Shown here: positions 6,405 through 14,895 of the stretch, piece after piece
How the letters are laid out: each line of letters begins with the position of its first letter
How positions within the stretch are numbered: the stretch's first letter is position 1
Source: Gemmatimonadaceae bacterium
Lineage (GTDB): Bacteria; Gemmatimonadota; Gemmatimonadetes; Gemmatimonadales; Gemmatimonadaceae
NCBI GenBank assembly: GCA_017881585.1
Contig: JADGQS010000021.1
Span: forward strand, 1-32,327
Direction: 5' to 3'
DNA: 32,327 nucleotides
Program-made: the position numbers and the translations under genes
The notes under the pieces: model-generated
Told to the model about the DNA's origin: nothing
Seen by the model: only the letters and a program-made list of their open reading frames with translations
Database searches by the model: none

Positions 6405-7715
6405 GTGCTGGCACGCATCGCGGTCATCGTCGTATTGCTGGTCCTCAACGGCTATTTCGTCGCGGTGGAGTTCGCCCTCGTGCGCTCGCGGCGCACCCGG
6501 CTGCAGGCGATGGTGCGCGCCGGCGATCCCCTCGCCCGCTTCGCCTATTCCGCTTCGGGAAATCTCGCCCGCGTGCTCTCCGCGAGCCAGCTTGGCATCA
6601 CCCTCGCCTCGCTCGGACTCGGCTGGACCGCCGAGAGCGCCCTCGGCCACTCGTTCGGGGAATTCTTCACGTCGCTCCCCTTCCCGATTGAAGAATCGCT
6701 CCGCGTCAGCATCGGCGCCATAGTCGCGCTGCTGCTGGCGACCTACCTGCAAGTGGTTTTCGGGGAGCTGGCGCCGAGGGCGGTGGCACTGAATCACCCG
6801 GAGCAGATCGCCAAGTGGCTCGCGCCGCCGCTGCTCGCGTTCGCGTGGGTCGCGTCGCCGTTCATCGCGGTGCTCAACGTGTCGGCGGGCGGGGCGCTCA
6901 GGCTCTTCGGGCAGAGCTCGAAGATCCAGCGCGAAGTGGTGCACTCGCCCGACGAGCTGCGCATGCTCGTGGAGCAGAGCGAGGAACAGGGCGCGCTCGA
7001 GACGACGGACGCCACGATGCTCGGGAAGGTGTTCGAATTCTCGGAGAAGAAGGCACGCGACGTCATGACCCCGCGCACGGATATCGTGGCGATGACGGCG
7101 GATGCGTCGCTCGACGACGCGCTCGAGGTGGTGGAGGAGGCGGGGTTCTCGCGCTATCCGGTGTTCGACGAGTCGATCGACAACATCATCGGGATGCTCC
7201 ACGTGAAGGACCTTCTCGGGGTGCTGCGCGAGAAGATCGACGAGTTCACGGTGCGGGACGTGATACGGGAAGTGCACGTGGTGCCGGGGTCACGCGAGGT
7301 TGAGGAGGTGCTCGCGGACTTCAAGAAGCGGAAGGAGCACATGGCGATCGTGCTGGACGAGTACGGGGGGACGGCCGGGCTCGTCACGATGGAGGATCTG
7401 CTCGAGGAGATCGTGGGGGAGATCCTGGACGAGTACGACGAGACGGTCGAGGTGCGGACGCCTTCGGCGCCTGGTGGAGAGACTTTGGTTGCGGGGGCCA
7501 CGAACGTGCGGGAGGTGAACGAGTCGTTCGCGTTGTCGGTGCCGGAGGAAGCTTACACGACGCTCGGGGGGTACGTGTTCGGCGTGCTCGGGCGGCTGCC
7601 TCTCGTTGGAGATCGGGTGACTGGGGGCGGGGCCACATTCATCGTGAGGGCCATGGATGGGAGACGGATCGAGACTTTGGCGCTCGAAAAAGCAAAGGGG
7701 ACGAGCGACGGGTGA
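6405..7715 (+). CDS. DUF21-CBS-CorC domain membrane protein (CorB/CNNM-like, 'hemolysin family')
   Basis: This 436-residue integral membrane protein is related to CorB/CorC and eukaryotic CNNM proteins, which act in Mg2+ or Co2+ export or homeostasis. The DUF21 transmembrane domain covers about residues 1-165 (NGYFVAVEFALVRSRRTRL; ASQLGITLASLGLGW). A CBS pair covers about 215-345 (DVMTPRTDIVAM at 219-230, DEYGGTAGLVTMEDLLEE at 318-335). The CorC_HlyC domain runs from about 355 to the end. The start is GTG 6405, giving MLARIAVIVVLLVLNG; no better site exists. It is divergent from the cation-efflux gene, so the two metal-transport genes share a 43-base gap. The last codons (GTSDG, stop) lie inside heptad repeat D, so the repeat supplies its C-terminus. 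Confidence 0.92.
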   Translation: MLARIAVIVVLLVLNGYFVAVEFALVRSRRTRLQAMVRAGDPLARFAYSASGNLARVLSASQLGITLASLGLGWTAESALGHSFGEFFTSLPFPIEESLRVSIGAIVALLLATYLQVVFGELAPRAVALNHPEQIAKWLAPPLLAFAWVASPFIAVLNVSAGGALRLFGQSSKIQREVVHSPDELRMLVEQSEEQGALETTDATMLGKVFEFSEKKARDVMTPRTDIVAMTADASLDDALEVVEEAGFSRYPVFDESIDNIIGMLHVKDLLGVLREKIDEFTVRDVIREVHVVPGSREVEEVLADFKKRKEHMAIVLDEYGGTAGLVTMEDLLEEIVGEILDEYDETVEVRTPSAPGGETLVAGATNVREVNESFALSVPEEAYTTLGGYVFGVLGRLPLVGDRVTGGGATFIVRAMDGRRIETLALEKAKGTSDG

Positions 7716-7767
7716 GGGGCTGGGCGAACGGCGCTCATCGCCGTTGGTCACCCGTCGCCCGTCGCCG
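7703..7767. terminator. Nested inverted repeat built of heptads (family D), probable bidirectional terminator
   Basis: CGACGGGTGA at 7706-7715 pairs exactly with TCACCCGTCG at 7748-7757. Inside it AACGGCG (7727-7733) pairs with CGCCGTT (7739-7745) around CTCAT. The right side is three 7-base units (GTCACCC, GTCGCCC, GTCGCCG, 7747-7767), and the left arm repeats them in inverse (CTCACCC, GTCGCTC). It is followed on the plus strand by GTTTTAG. It lies between two converging genes, which fits a two-way terminator. The structure is certain; the function is inferred. Confidence 0.65.
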
Positions 7768-7769
7768 TT

Positions 7770-8666
7770 TTAGAACCCCTCACTCTTCCTTTCAGCGAAC
7801 CGCGCGCACTGAAGGATCGCCTCGATCATGGATCCCGCATCCGCGCGATCCTGCCCCGCAATATCGATCGCCGTCCCATGATCCGGCGACGTGCGCGGGA
7901 ACGGCAGCCCCAGCGTCACGTTCACCGCATGGCCGAAGCTCGCCACCTTGATGGCGGTCATCCCGACGTCGTGATACGGGGCGATCACGGCGTCGAACTC
8001 GCCGCGCATGGCGCGTACGAAGACGGTGTCTGCGGGAAACGGGCCGGACATGCCTTCATCCCGCGCCACCGGACGCAGAATCCGGTCATCCTCGTCGCCG
8101 AAGCGGCCATGGTCGCCCGCGTGCGGATTCAGCGCGCAGAGCGCCAGCCGGGGCTCCGCAATTCCGTACCAGCGTCGCAGTCCCTCCCGCGTGAGCCGGG
8201 CCGCCCAGGCGAGGGCATCCGGCGTCACCGCGGCGGGAACGTCACGCAGCGCGATGTGCGTCGTGGCCAGCACCACGCGTAGGCGATCCGACGCGAGCAT
8301 CATCGCGGTGCGCGAGCCCGTGAGCGCGGCGAGCATCTCGGTATGCCCGGGAAAGTCGTATCCGCCCGCGAGCAACGCAGCCTTGTCGATGGGTGCGGTG
8401 ACGATGCCGTCGACTTCGCCGGCCGACGCCATCGCCACGACACGTTCGATGGCGGCGCCGGCGATGCGGCCCGCATCGGCGATCTCGCCGGGCGAGCGCC
8501 AGGAACCCACGGAAATGTCGGGACGCACTTCGAGGCCGGAGGGACCGACGATCACGGCCTCGCACGCCGCGGCGACGCGCGAATCGCCCAGCGCCTTGCG
8601 AACTATCTCCGCGCCAATGCCGCGGGGGTCGCCCAGCGTGATGGCGAGCCGCACGTGCGAGCCCAT
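7770..8666 (-). CDS. pdxA: 4-hydroxythreonine-4-phosphate dehydrogenase
   Basis: PdxA oxidises 4-phosphohydroxy-L-threonine in the DXP-dependent pathway to pyridoxal phosphate and uses a divalent metal. The 298-residue protein starts MGSHVRLAITLGDPRGIGAE. It keeps the expected metal-site histidines in TTHIAL (H137), NPHAG (H182) and PYHDVGM (H232), the substrate-region FPGHTEML (H108), and TSPDHGTAIDIAG near the end. It is somewhat shorter than the usual 320-330 residues, mainly in the N-terminal half. The ATG at 8666 overlaps the surA-like stop as TGATG, so translation is coupled; a GTG one codon upstream is equally possible. It is the last gene of the mfd-prsA-surA-pdxA run. A pdxA next to surA is also seen in proteobacteria (surA-pdxA-ksgA), which supports both assignments. 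Confidence 0.95.
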   Translation of the reverse strand: MGSHVRLAITLGDPRGIGAEIVRKALGDSRVAAACEAVIVGPSGLEVRPDISVGSWRSPGEIADAGRIAGAAIERVVAMASAGEVDGIVTAPIDKAALLAGGYDFPGHTEMLAALTGSRTAMMLASDRLRVVLATTHIALRDVPAAVTPDALAWAARLTREGLRRWYGIAEPRLALCALNPHAGDHGRFGDEDDRILRPVARDEGMSGPFPADTVFVRAMRGEFDAVIAPYHDVGMTAIKVASFGHAVNVTLGLPFPRTSPDHGTAIDIAGQDRADAGSMIEAILQCARFAERKSEGF

Positions 8667-10051
8667 CACATCATGATCTTGACGAACTGTTCCCGTCGCA
8701 GCTGGTCGATCATGCGGTGAAACTGGCCTTCTTCGACGAGTTGCTGGCGGATCTTGTCGCGAACATCCGCCACGGTGAGGTCGCCGGCGTCGACGCGGTC
8801 GGTGATGAGCACGATGACGAACTTCGGAAAGCCCGTCTGCGGATTCGGAATCTGAAACGGCTGCGTGAGCTGTCCCTTCTTTACGCCCTCGAAGGCATTC
8901 CGATATTCCACCGGAATCGTGGTGTCGTTGGGACTCAGCGGCACCGTCTTCAGCTCGGCGGGGTCGTGATAATACTTCACGAGCGAGTCATACGGCGTAC
9001 CGGAGCGCCACTTGGTGACGACGGTGTCGGCAACGAGCTGGGCGCGCGCAACGTCCGCCGAGTCCAGGTGCGGGATGATCAGGATGTGGCTCGACTTCAC
9101 CTGCGCCGGCTGCACCCGATCGATGCGGATGATATGGAACCCGAACGTCGTCTCGATCACGACTGGAAAGACCGTGCCGGGCGGCGCCCCCGAGAAGATC
9201 GCCCGGTCGAACGGCTCCACCATCAGTCCGCGCCGGGTGAACGGCATCGAGCCGCCCTGATCCCGCGAGCCCGGGTCCATCGATTCCTTCTTCGCGATCG
9301 TCTCGAAGTCGCCTCCCTTCTGGATCACCACGAGCAGCGACTCGGCCTTCGCCTTCGCGGCTGCGCGCGCAACGGGATTTGCTCTTGGCGCGACGATGAC
9401 CTGCTTGAATGCGATCAGCGCCGGACGCTTGCCGATCCTGCCCTTCGCCCTCTCGAACGCGGCCGTGACGTCGGCCTCCGTGACATTCACCGGCGCCGAG
9501 AGCTTTCCATGCGCGGCCAGCGAGTCCTTCGCCATCACCTGCAGCAGGTCGCGGCGGCGGCGTTCGAGCAGCGAGGTTCGAAGCTCGGTCTCGGAGCCGA
9601 ATCCTTCGGCTTTCAACTGGGCACGAAATTCGGCGTCCGACTTGAACCGGCCGTGCAGTTCCTTGAGACGCTTGTCGACGTCGGGCGCGATTTCCTTGTC
9701 GTCGACCTCCGACTTGTACTGCTTCGCGACGGCGATCAACACTTCCTGGTTGATCATGTCGCTGAGGACAGAATCGCGGGCGTACGCCATCAGGCCCGCG
9801 CTGTCCTCCGGGATCTGCGCGCCTGCCCCCTTGAGGTAGAAGATCGCGTCCATGATCTCGCTCCAGAGGATCGGCTTCTGCCCGACGATCGCGACGACGC
9901 GGTCGATCGGAATGCCGATCGGCGCGAGACCCGTGGACGTCGCCGGCTTCGGCGCAACGGGCGCGGTGACAGATCCGGGCTGCTGCGCCGCGAGTGGAGC
10001 TGCGACGCAGATGCAGAGAACTGTTCGAACGAGCGCCCGCGTGCCTGTCAT
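8666..10051 (-). CDS. surA: SurA-like periplasmic peptidyl-prolyl isomerase/chaperone
   Basis: This 461-residue exported chaperone is predicted to help outer-membrane beta-barrel proteins fold in the periplasm. A signal peptide ends around AAPLAAQQ (residues 16-24). A SurA N-domain follows (IDRVVAIVGQKPILWSEI at about 49-66, a classic start of mature SurA) with its helical bundle to about 175. The first parvulin domain (about 205-310) has the GGSMPF...FDRAIFSGAPPG...FGFHIIRI pattern. The second domain (about 315-425, KSSHILI...) is more divergent. GGGAGG stands before the ATG at 10051 with good spacing. The gene follows the lipoprotein foldase by 9 bases and overlaps pdxA, so all are co-transcribed. 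The two-parvulin layout and the pdxA neighbour distinguish it from PpiD or PrsA. Confidence 0.92.
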   Translation of the reverse strand: MTGTRALVRTVLCICVAAPLAAQQPGSVTAPVAPKPATSTGLAPIGIPIDRVVAIVGQKPILWSEIMDAIFYLKGAGAQIPEDSAGLMAYARDSVLSDMINQEVLIAVAKQYKSEVDDKEIAPDVDKRLKELHGRFKSDAEFRAQLKAEGFGSETELRTSLLERRRRDLLQVMAKDSLAAHGKLSAPVNVTEADVTAAFERAKGRIGKRPALIAFKQVIVAPRANPVARAAAKAKAESLLVVIQKGGDFETIAKKESMDPGSRDQGGSMPFTRRGLMVEPFDRAIFSGAPPGTVFPVVIETTFGFHIIRIDRVQPAQVKSSHILIIPHLDSADVARAQLVADTVVTKWRSGTPYDSLVKYYHDPAELKTVPLSPNDTTIPVEYRNAFEGVKKGQLTQPFQIPNPQTGFPKFVIVLITDRVDAGDLTVADVRDKIRQQLVEEGQFHRMIDQLRREQFVKIMM

Positions 10052-10060
10052 GCGACCTCC

Positions 10061-11542
10061 CTACGGTTTCTTGGCTGGTGCCGGGGCGGGACTCGCCGGG
10101 GCCGACGGAGCGGGTGCAGGCGCGCCGGGAGCCGGGACCGCCGACTGTGGCATGTTCTTCGCCTTGGCCGAGTCGGCCTTGGCGACCGCCTTCTGGGCCT
10201 CGGTGACCGCGCGGTCGATTCCCGCCGGCACCACACGAGCCTCGAACTTCGAGCGCAGGACCCTCGACACCGGCTCCGACACATCGACGAACTGCGCCGT
10301 GTTGCTGAGCAGCGCGTTCATGAACCTCTCGATTCGCGCGGCAGCGATCTTCTCGCGCGCCGACACGCTCTTGCCGCTGTCCGCGAGGGAGGCCGGCGCG
10401 ATGCCAAGGCCGTTGAACGAATTCGACACCGAGGAGGTGAACACCTGGCGAAGGTTCGCCTTTTCGCTGGAGTCGAGCTCGATCTTCGCGCTGTCGGCCG
10501 CCTTCAGCATCAGTTCGTTGACGACGAGCTGCTTGGCGAAGAGTCCCATCACCGAATCGGGGAGCTGCTGGAGCTTTTCGCGGATCTGCGTCTGCGGCGG
10601 ATACGCGGCCATCCACTTCGCGACCTTGGCGGCCGTCATGTCGACGCCCTTCGCGCTCGCGACTTCGGTGCGGTCATCGCGGAACGCGTCGAGATCCGCG
10701 GCAACCGCGCGGATGGTCTTGGCGGCGGCCGGCTTCACCTCGACCTTCGCGGCCTTCTCGAGGTTGGCGCCATAGGTGCTCTCGGCCGACTGCTGCGCGA
10801 CCTGCGCGTACGCCTTTATGAACTTGTCCTTCGCGTCTGCCCAGGTCTCGCGCATGATGATGTGGTACCCGAAATCCGACTGTATGGGTCCCGAGATCTC
10901 ACCAGGCTTGAGCGCGAGGATACCGGCCTGGAACTCCGGCACCATCTGGCCCTTCGCGAAAACACCCAGCTCGCCGCCGGTTTCCTTCGAGCCGGGATCG
11001 GAGCTGTATTTCTTGGCCATCGCGGCGAAGTTGCCGGCGTTCAACTGCCTCGCGACGGATTCCGCCTGCTTCCGCGCGGCTTCGATCTCGGCCGGTTTCG
11101 CGACGTTCTTTTTCGCGGTGAACAGGATGTGGCGCGCGGCCAGCATGTCGCCGTCGTTGTAGTGCTTCTCGTAGCTCGCAGCGTCGGGCGCGGGCGCGGC
11201 CTTGGAGACCGCGGCGAAGAGCTTCTTGAGCCTGATCTGGGCCACCTGCGCCCACATGCCGTCGTCGATGAGCTTCTGGTCGGTCAGCGAGTCGCCGCGC
11301 GCGGCCGCCTCGCCGAGCAGCTGGTAGTTCACCCAGATGTTGGTGATCGCGAGCGCGACGTCCTTGCGGGCGGGCGCGTGCGCGGCGGCCATCATCTGCG
11401 AGAGCCGCTGGACCGTCAGCTCCTGTCCGCCGGCGCGCGCGACGGTGTCCGTGTGCCCGGTCAGCGCGTCCTTGAGCCCGGCGCAGGCGGTGAGGGCGAA
11501 CATGGCGGCGAGCGCGGCTGCGCGGAAACGAATGCGAGTCAT
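10061..11542 (-). CDS. Parvulin-domain lipoprotein foldase (PrsA/PpiC-like)
   Basis: This 493-residue predicted lipoprotein has a signal peptide ending in the lipobox ALTAC (Cys20). An N-terminal helical region is followed by one parvulin domain at about 133-235. It opens with AARHILF and has GGELGVFAKGQMVPEFQ, LKPGEISGPI and FGYHIIMRE, the conserved active-site face of PpiC rotamases. A second helical region follows, then a Pro/Ala-rich tail (PAPGAPAPAPSAP). It would assist folding of exported proteins while tethered to a membrane. It lies 43 bases after mfd and just before surA on the same strand, giving two different foldases in one operon. No Shine-Dalgarno is seen; TATAAATG runs into the start. 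An alternative name would be PpiD-like, but PpiD has a membrane anchor rather than a lipobox. Confidence 0.88.
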   Translation of the reverse strand: MTRIRFRAAALAAMFALTACAGLKDALTGHTDTVARAGGQELTVQRLSQMMAAAHAPARKDVALAITNIWVNYQLLGEAAARGDSLTDQKLIDDGMWAQVAQIRLKKLFAAVSKAAPAPDAASYEKHYNDGDMLAARHILFTAKKNVAKPAEIEAARKQAESVARQLNAGNFAAMAKKYSSDPGSKETGGELGVFAKGQMVPEFQAGILALKPGEISGPIQSDFGYHIIMRETWADAKDKFIKAYAQVAQQSAESTYGANLEKAAKVEVKPAAAKTIRAVAADLDAFRDDRTEVASAKGVDMTAAKVAKWMAAYPPQTQIREKLQQLPDSVMGLFAKQLVVNELMLKAADSAKIELDSSEKANLRQVFTSSVSNSFNGLGIAPASLADSGKSVSAREKIAAARIERFMNALLSNTAQFVDVSEPVSRVLRSKFEARVVPAGIDRAVTEAQKAVAKADSAKAKNMPQSAVPAPGAPAPAPSAPASPAPAPAKKP

Positions 11543-11585
11543 TTATACAGATGGCAGAGGACAGGGGCGGACGGCAGTACTACCG

Positions 11586-14500
11586 TCATGGGAGGACAAT
11601 TGTTCGGAGCGCGCGGACCAAGCCCTCGAGAATGGGCGATCCGCCGAGTCGCGTGAGCTTCAGCGACAGAGGCTGCACGCGCCGCACGTCGACCTGGAAT
11701 TGCACGTCCTTGAAGGAGGCCGCGAGTGGCTTCATGCGCGGCAACGCATCGTCTCGAAAGGTAACACGGGCTTCGTCTCCGCGCACCAGGATTCCCTCTA
11801 CGCCCAGGGAGGCGCCGAGCACGCGCAGCTGGGCCACGTGGAAGAAGGCCTCGGCAGGGGCCGGGAGCGGGCCGAAGCGGTCGCGGATCTCGAGGCGGAC
11901 GTCTTCGATCGCCGCCGATTCGGCGATGGCGGAGAGGCGGCGGTAGACGTCGAGCTTCGCGTCCTGGCTGGGGATGTAGTCGTCGGGCAGGAACGCGGGC
12001 TGGTCGAGCGACACGTCGGCCGGCGGAGGCGGGGGCGCGTTGTCGCCGCGCATGACGCGGCGCACCGTCTCGTCGAGCATGCGCAGGTACAGGTCGAAAC
12101 CGACGGCCTGCACGAAGCCGGACTGCTCCGGACCGAGCAGGTTCCCCGCCCCGCGAAGCTCCATGTCCTTCAGGGCGACGCGGTAGCCGGCGCCGAGTTC
12201 GGTGTGATGTTCGAGCACTTTGAGGCGGCGTTCCGCGTCCTCGTCCACGGCGTCGGGCACCATCAGGTAGCAGTACGCGCGGCGATGCGAGCGGCCCACG
12301 CGCCCGCGAAGCTGGTAGAGCTGCGCGAGTCCGAGATGGTCGGCGCGGTTCACGAACATGGTGTTGGCGTTCGGCACGTCGAGGCCGCTCTCGACGATGA
12401 GCGTGGAGACGAGCACGTCCACTTCACCGCTCACGAACTGTTCCATCACTTTCTCGAGTGCACGCGCGTGCATCTGGCCGTGGCCCACGCCGACTCGTGC
12501 GCGCGGCACGACACGGCGCACGTGATCGGCGATCGCCTCGATCGTCTCGATGCGATTGTGCACGAAGAACACTTGTCCGCCGCGGTCGAGTTCGCGCGAG
12601 ATGCCCTCGTCGATGAGTCCGTCGTCCCACGGCTCCACGAAGGTGAGCACGGGTGAGCGGTCGCGCGGCGGCGTCTGCATCAGCGTCATGTCGCGCAGGC
12701 CGGCGAGCGCGAGATGCAGGGTGCGCGGGATCGGTGTGGCCGTGAGTGTCAGCACGTCGGTCTCGAGCTTGAGCTGCTTGAGGCGCTCCTTGTGCTTCAC
12801 GCCGAAGCGGTGTTCCTCGTCGACGATGATCAGCCCGAGCGTCGCGAAGACAACGTCTTTCGAGAGCAACCGGTGCGTCCCGATGACGATGTCCACCTTG
12901 CCGGTCTTCAGCGCCGCGATGATCTCCTGCTGCGCCTTCGGCCCCTGAAAGCGGCTCATTACCTCGATGCGCACCGGGAAATCGGCGAAGCGCTCACCGA
13001 ACACGCGGGCATGCTGCTCGGCGAGCACGGTGGTCGGCACGAGCACGGCCACCTGCCTCCCGCTCTGGACCGCCTTGAACGCGGCGCGCACGGCGATCTC
13101 GGTCTTGCCGTAGCCGACATCGCCGACGAGCAGGCGGTCCATGGGGCGCGTGCTCTCCATGTCCTTCTTGACGTCGTCGGTGGCCTTGCGCTGGTCGGGC
13201 GTGTCCTCGAACAGGAAACTCGACTCGAGCTGCCGCTGCCAGGCGGTGTCGGCGAAGTGCGGCGGCCGGCTGGCGACCTTGCGGCGCGCGTAGAGGTCGA
13301 GGAGCTCGACCGTCATCTCCTGGATCGCGCCGCGCGTACGATCGCGCTGGCGCGTCCATCTCGAACCGCCGAGCTGATGGAGGTGCGGCGGGGGCGCGTC
13401 CTCCGACACGTCGCCTACGGCGCGGAACCGCTCGACCTGGTCTATCCGGTACAACGGCACGTTCAGGCGATCGCCGCCCTCGTATTCGATGACGATCACC
13501 TCGATCGTCGATTCGCCGGCGAAGATCGTGCTCATGCCGCGGTAGATCCCGACGCCGTGTTCGAGGTGGACCACATAATCGCCGACCTTGAGCGCCGTGA
13601 CCGCCTCGAGCGCGACGCCGGTGGCGTAGCGGCGCGAACGGCGAATGCGACGTTCGCGGCGGAAGATCTCGTGATCCGTGAGGACACGCAGTCCCGCCGT
13701 CGATCCACTCGATGGAATGACGAAGCCCCCGCCGAGCACGCCGATCGCGAGCGCGGCCGGGCTGGGCTCGCCGGGACGCGCCGCGAGCAGTTCATCGAGG
13801 CGCTCGGCCTGCCCCGCGTTGTCGCAGAGGATGATCGTCGGTATGCTCCCGCGCACGAGCGCGGCGAGCCGCTTCATGTCGCGGTCGATCGTCTCCGGCT
13901 CGCGCAGCGGGAAAGCGACGACGTCGTCGTCGCCGGCGGACCCGACGATCTCGAGAGACGGGAACGCGGACAACGACGCTATCGCGTCCTGCGGCGGCTG
14001 ATAGAGCTCGTCGCGCGAGGCCGCATCCTCGCCGCGGCGGCGCGCGAGGTCGATGTGGTGCGCCGCCTCTTCCCACGTGCGCCGCATCTCGGGGTCGAGG
14101 TGCACGCCGCGCGGCACGATCACGAGCGTCTCGGGGGGAAAGAGCGCCGCGAGCGTGGTGCGCTCGAATCGCTCCTCGGCTTCCGCGTCGCCGCTCACGT
14201 CCACGGGGAGGACGAGCGCGACTTCCGCCGGTTTCGATGCGCGCTGCGACATGAGGTCGAAGTGGCGCAGCTCGACGATTTCGTCGCCCCAGAATTCGAG
14301 GCGCACGGGCTCGGTCATCCCGAATCCGTACACGTCGACGATGCCGCCGCGCACCGAGAACTGCGCGACGTCCTCGACCATCTCCACGCGCTCGAAGCCG
14401 ACCGATTCGAGATGTGCCGCCAGCGCGTCGAGCCGCCAGACGTCGCCGCGCCTGAGCTCGAGACGGGCCGACGCGAGGGCCTTGGGCAGCCGCGTGCGCT

Positions 14501-14882
14501 CCAGCACGGCGCGCGCGGTCGTGAGCAGGATGCGGACCTCGCCGCGCGTCATGCGCTCGAGGGTCTCGACGCGCTCGCCCGCGACCTCGGCGTGCGGCTC
14601 CACTTCGCCGAATCCTTCGCGCGGCGGATAGAGCGCGACGAACTCCTCGCCGAGCACCGATTGCAGGTCGGCCAGCCAGCGTTCGGCTTCCGGCAGCTGA
14701 TCGGCGACGACGGTCAGCATCCTGTTCGGCGCATGTTCGGCGAGCGCAGCCACGAGCACGGCGTCGCTGGAGCCCGCGAGCCCCGCGACGCGCTGAGACC
14801 CACGCCCGGCGGGGAGCGTGCTGAGCAGCCGCTTGAACGCCGGAAGTTCCGAGAGCCGTTCGACCAGCGACGGAAGCGCCAC
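11586..14882 (-). CDS. mfd: Transcription-repair coupling factor Mfd
   Basis: Mfd is the ATP-driven translocase that removes RNA polymerase stalled at DNA lesions and recruits UvrA. The 1098-residue chain shows the UvrB-homology N-domain, the RNA polymerase interaction domain with LKVGDYVVHLEHGVGIYRG near residue 430, then the RecG-like motor. Walker A is GDVGYGKTE near 585 and the DEEHRFG box near 686. LTATPIPRTLHLAL, STLIVESGLDVPNANTM and QLRGRVGRS follow, with the C-terminal UvrA-binding TRCF domain last. It is a little short of the 1150 residues of E. coli. I start at GTG 14882, six bases after GGTGGG; TTG 14888 would add two residues. It begins within about 15 bases of the BatA-like stop and is followed by the foldase genes, so it appears co-transcribed. 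Confidence 0.97.
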   Translation of the reverse strand: MALPSLVERLSELPAFKRLLSTLPAGRGSQRVAGLAGSSDAVLVAALAEHAPNRMLTVVADQLPEAERWLADLQSVLGEEFVALYPPREGFGEVEPHAEVAGERVETLERMTRGEVRILLTTARAVLERTRLPKALASARLELRRGDVWRLDALAAHLESVGFERVEMVEDVAQFSVRGGIVDVYGFGMTEPVRLEFWGDEIVELRHFDLMSQRASKPAEVALVLPVDVSGDAEAEERFERTTLAALFPPETLVIVPRGVHLDPEMRRTWEEAAHHIDLARRRGEDAASRDELYQPPQDAIASLSAFPSLEIVGSAGDDDVVAFPLREPETIDRDMKRLAALVRGSIPTIILCDNAGQAERLDELLAARPGEPSPAALAIGVLGGGFVIPSSGSTAGLRVLTDHEIFRRERRIRRSRRYATGVALEAVTALKVGDYVVHLEHGVGIYRGMSTIFAGESTIEVIVIEYEGGDRLNVPLYRIDQVERFRAVGDVSEDAPPPHLHQLGGSRWTRQRDRTRGAIQEMTVELLDLYARRKVASRPPHFADTAWQRQLESSFLFEDTPDQRKATDDVKKDMESTRPMDRLLVGDVGYGKTEIAVRAAFKAVQSGRQVAVLVPTTVLAEQHARVFGERFADFPVRIEVMSRFQGPKAQQEIIAALKTGKVDIVIGTHRLLSKDVVFATLGLIIVDEEHRFGVKHKERLKQLKLETDVLTLTATPIPRTLHLALAGLRDMTLMQTPPRDRSPVLTFVEPWDDGLIDEGISRELDRGGQVFFVHNRIETIEAIADHVRRVVPRARVGVGHGQMHARALEKVMEQFVSGEVDVLVSTLIVESGLDVPNANTMFVNRADHLGLAQLYQLRGRVGRSHRRAYCYLMVPDAVDEDAERRLKVLEHHTELGAGYRVALKDMELRGAGNLLGPEQSGFVQAVGFDLYLRMLDETVRRVMRGDNAPPPPPADVSLDQPAFLPDDYIPSQDAKLDVYRRLSAIAESAAIEDVRLEIRDRFGPLPAPAEAFFHVAQLRVLGASLGVEGILVRGDEARVTFRDDALPRMKPLAASFKDVQFQVDVRRVQPLSLKLTRLGGSPILEGLVRALRTIVLP

Positions 14883-14895
14883 GGTCAACCCACCA

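Noticed and set aside
6362-6448. N-terminal extension of the cation-efflux protein to ATG 6418 or 6448
   Set aside because: It would overlap the divergent gene's start, and the added residues do not resemble family N-termini. It remains possible because the TTG start has no strong ribosome site.
5435-6691. Plus-strand frame across the cation-efflux gene and into the CorB-like gene, and a similar minus-strand frame 5457-7277
   Set aside because: Both cross two well-supported genes in wrong frames and contain no recognisable domains.
8717-11656. Very long open frame on the plus strand opposite surA/prsA (about 979 codons)
   Set aside because: The GC-rich codon bias of the minus-strand genes leaves the opposite frame open. 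Its translation is rich in Arg, His, Asp and Leu without domains, and the minus strand has clear SurA and PrsA motifs.
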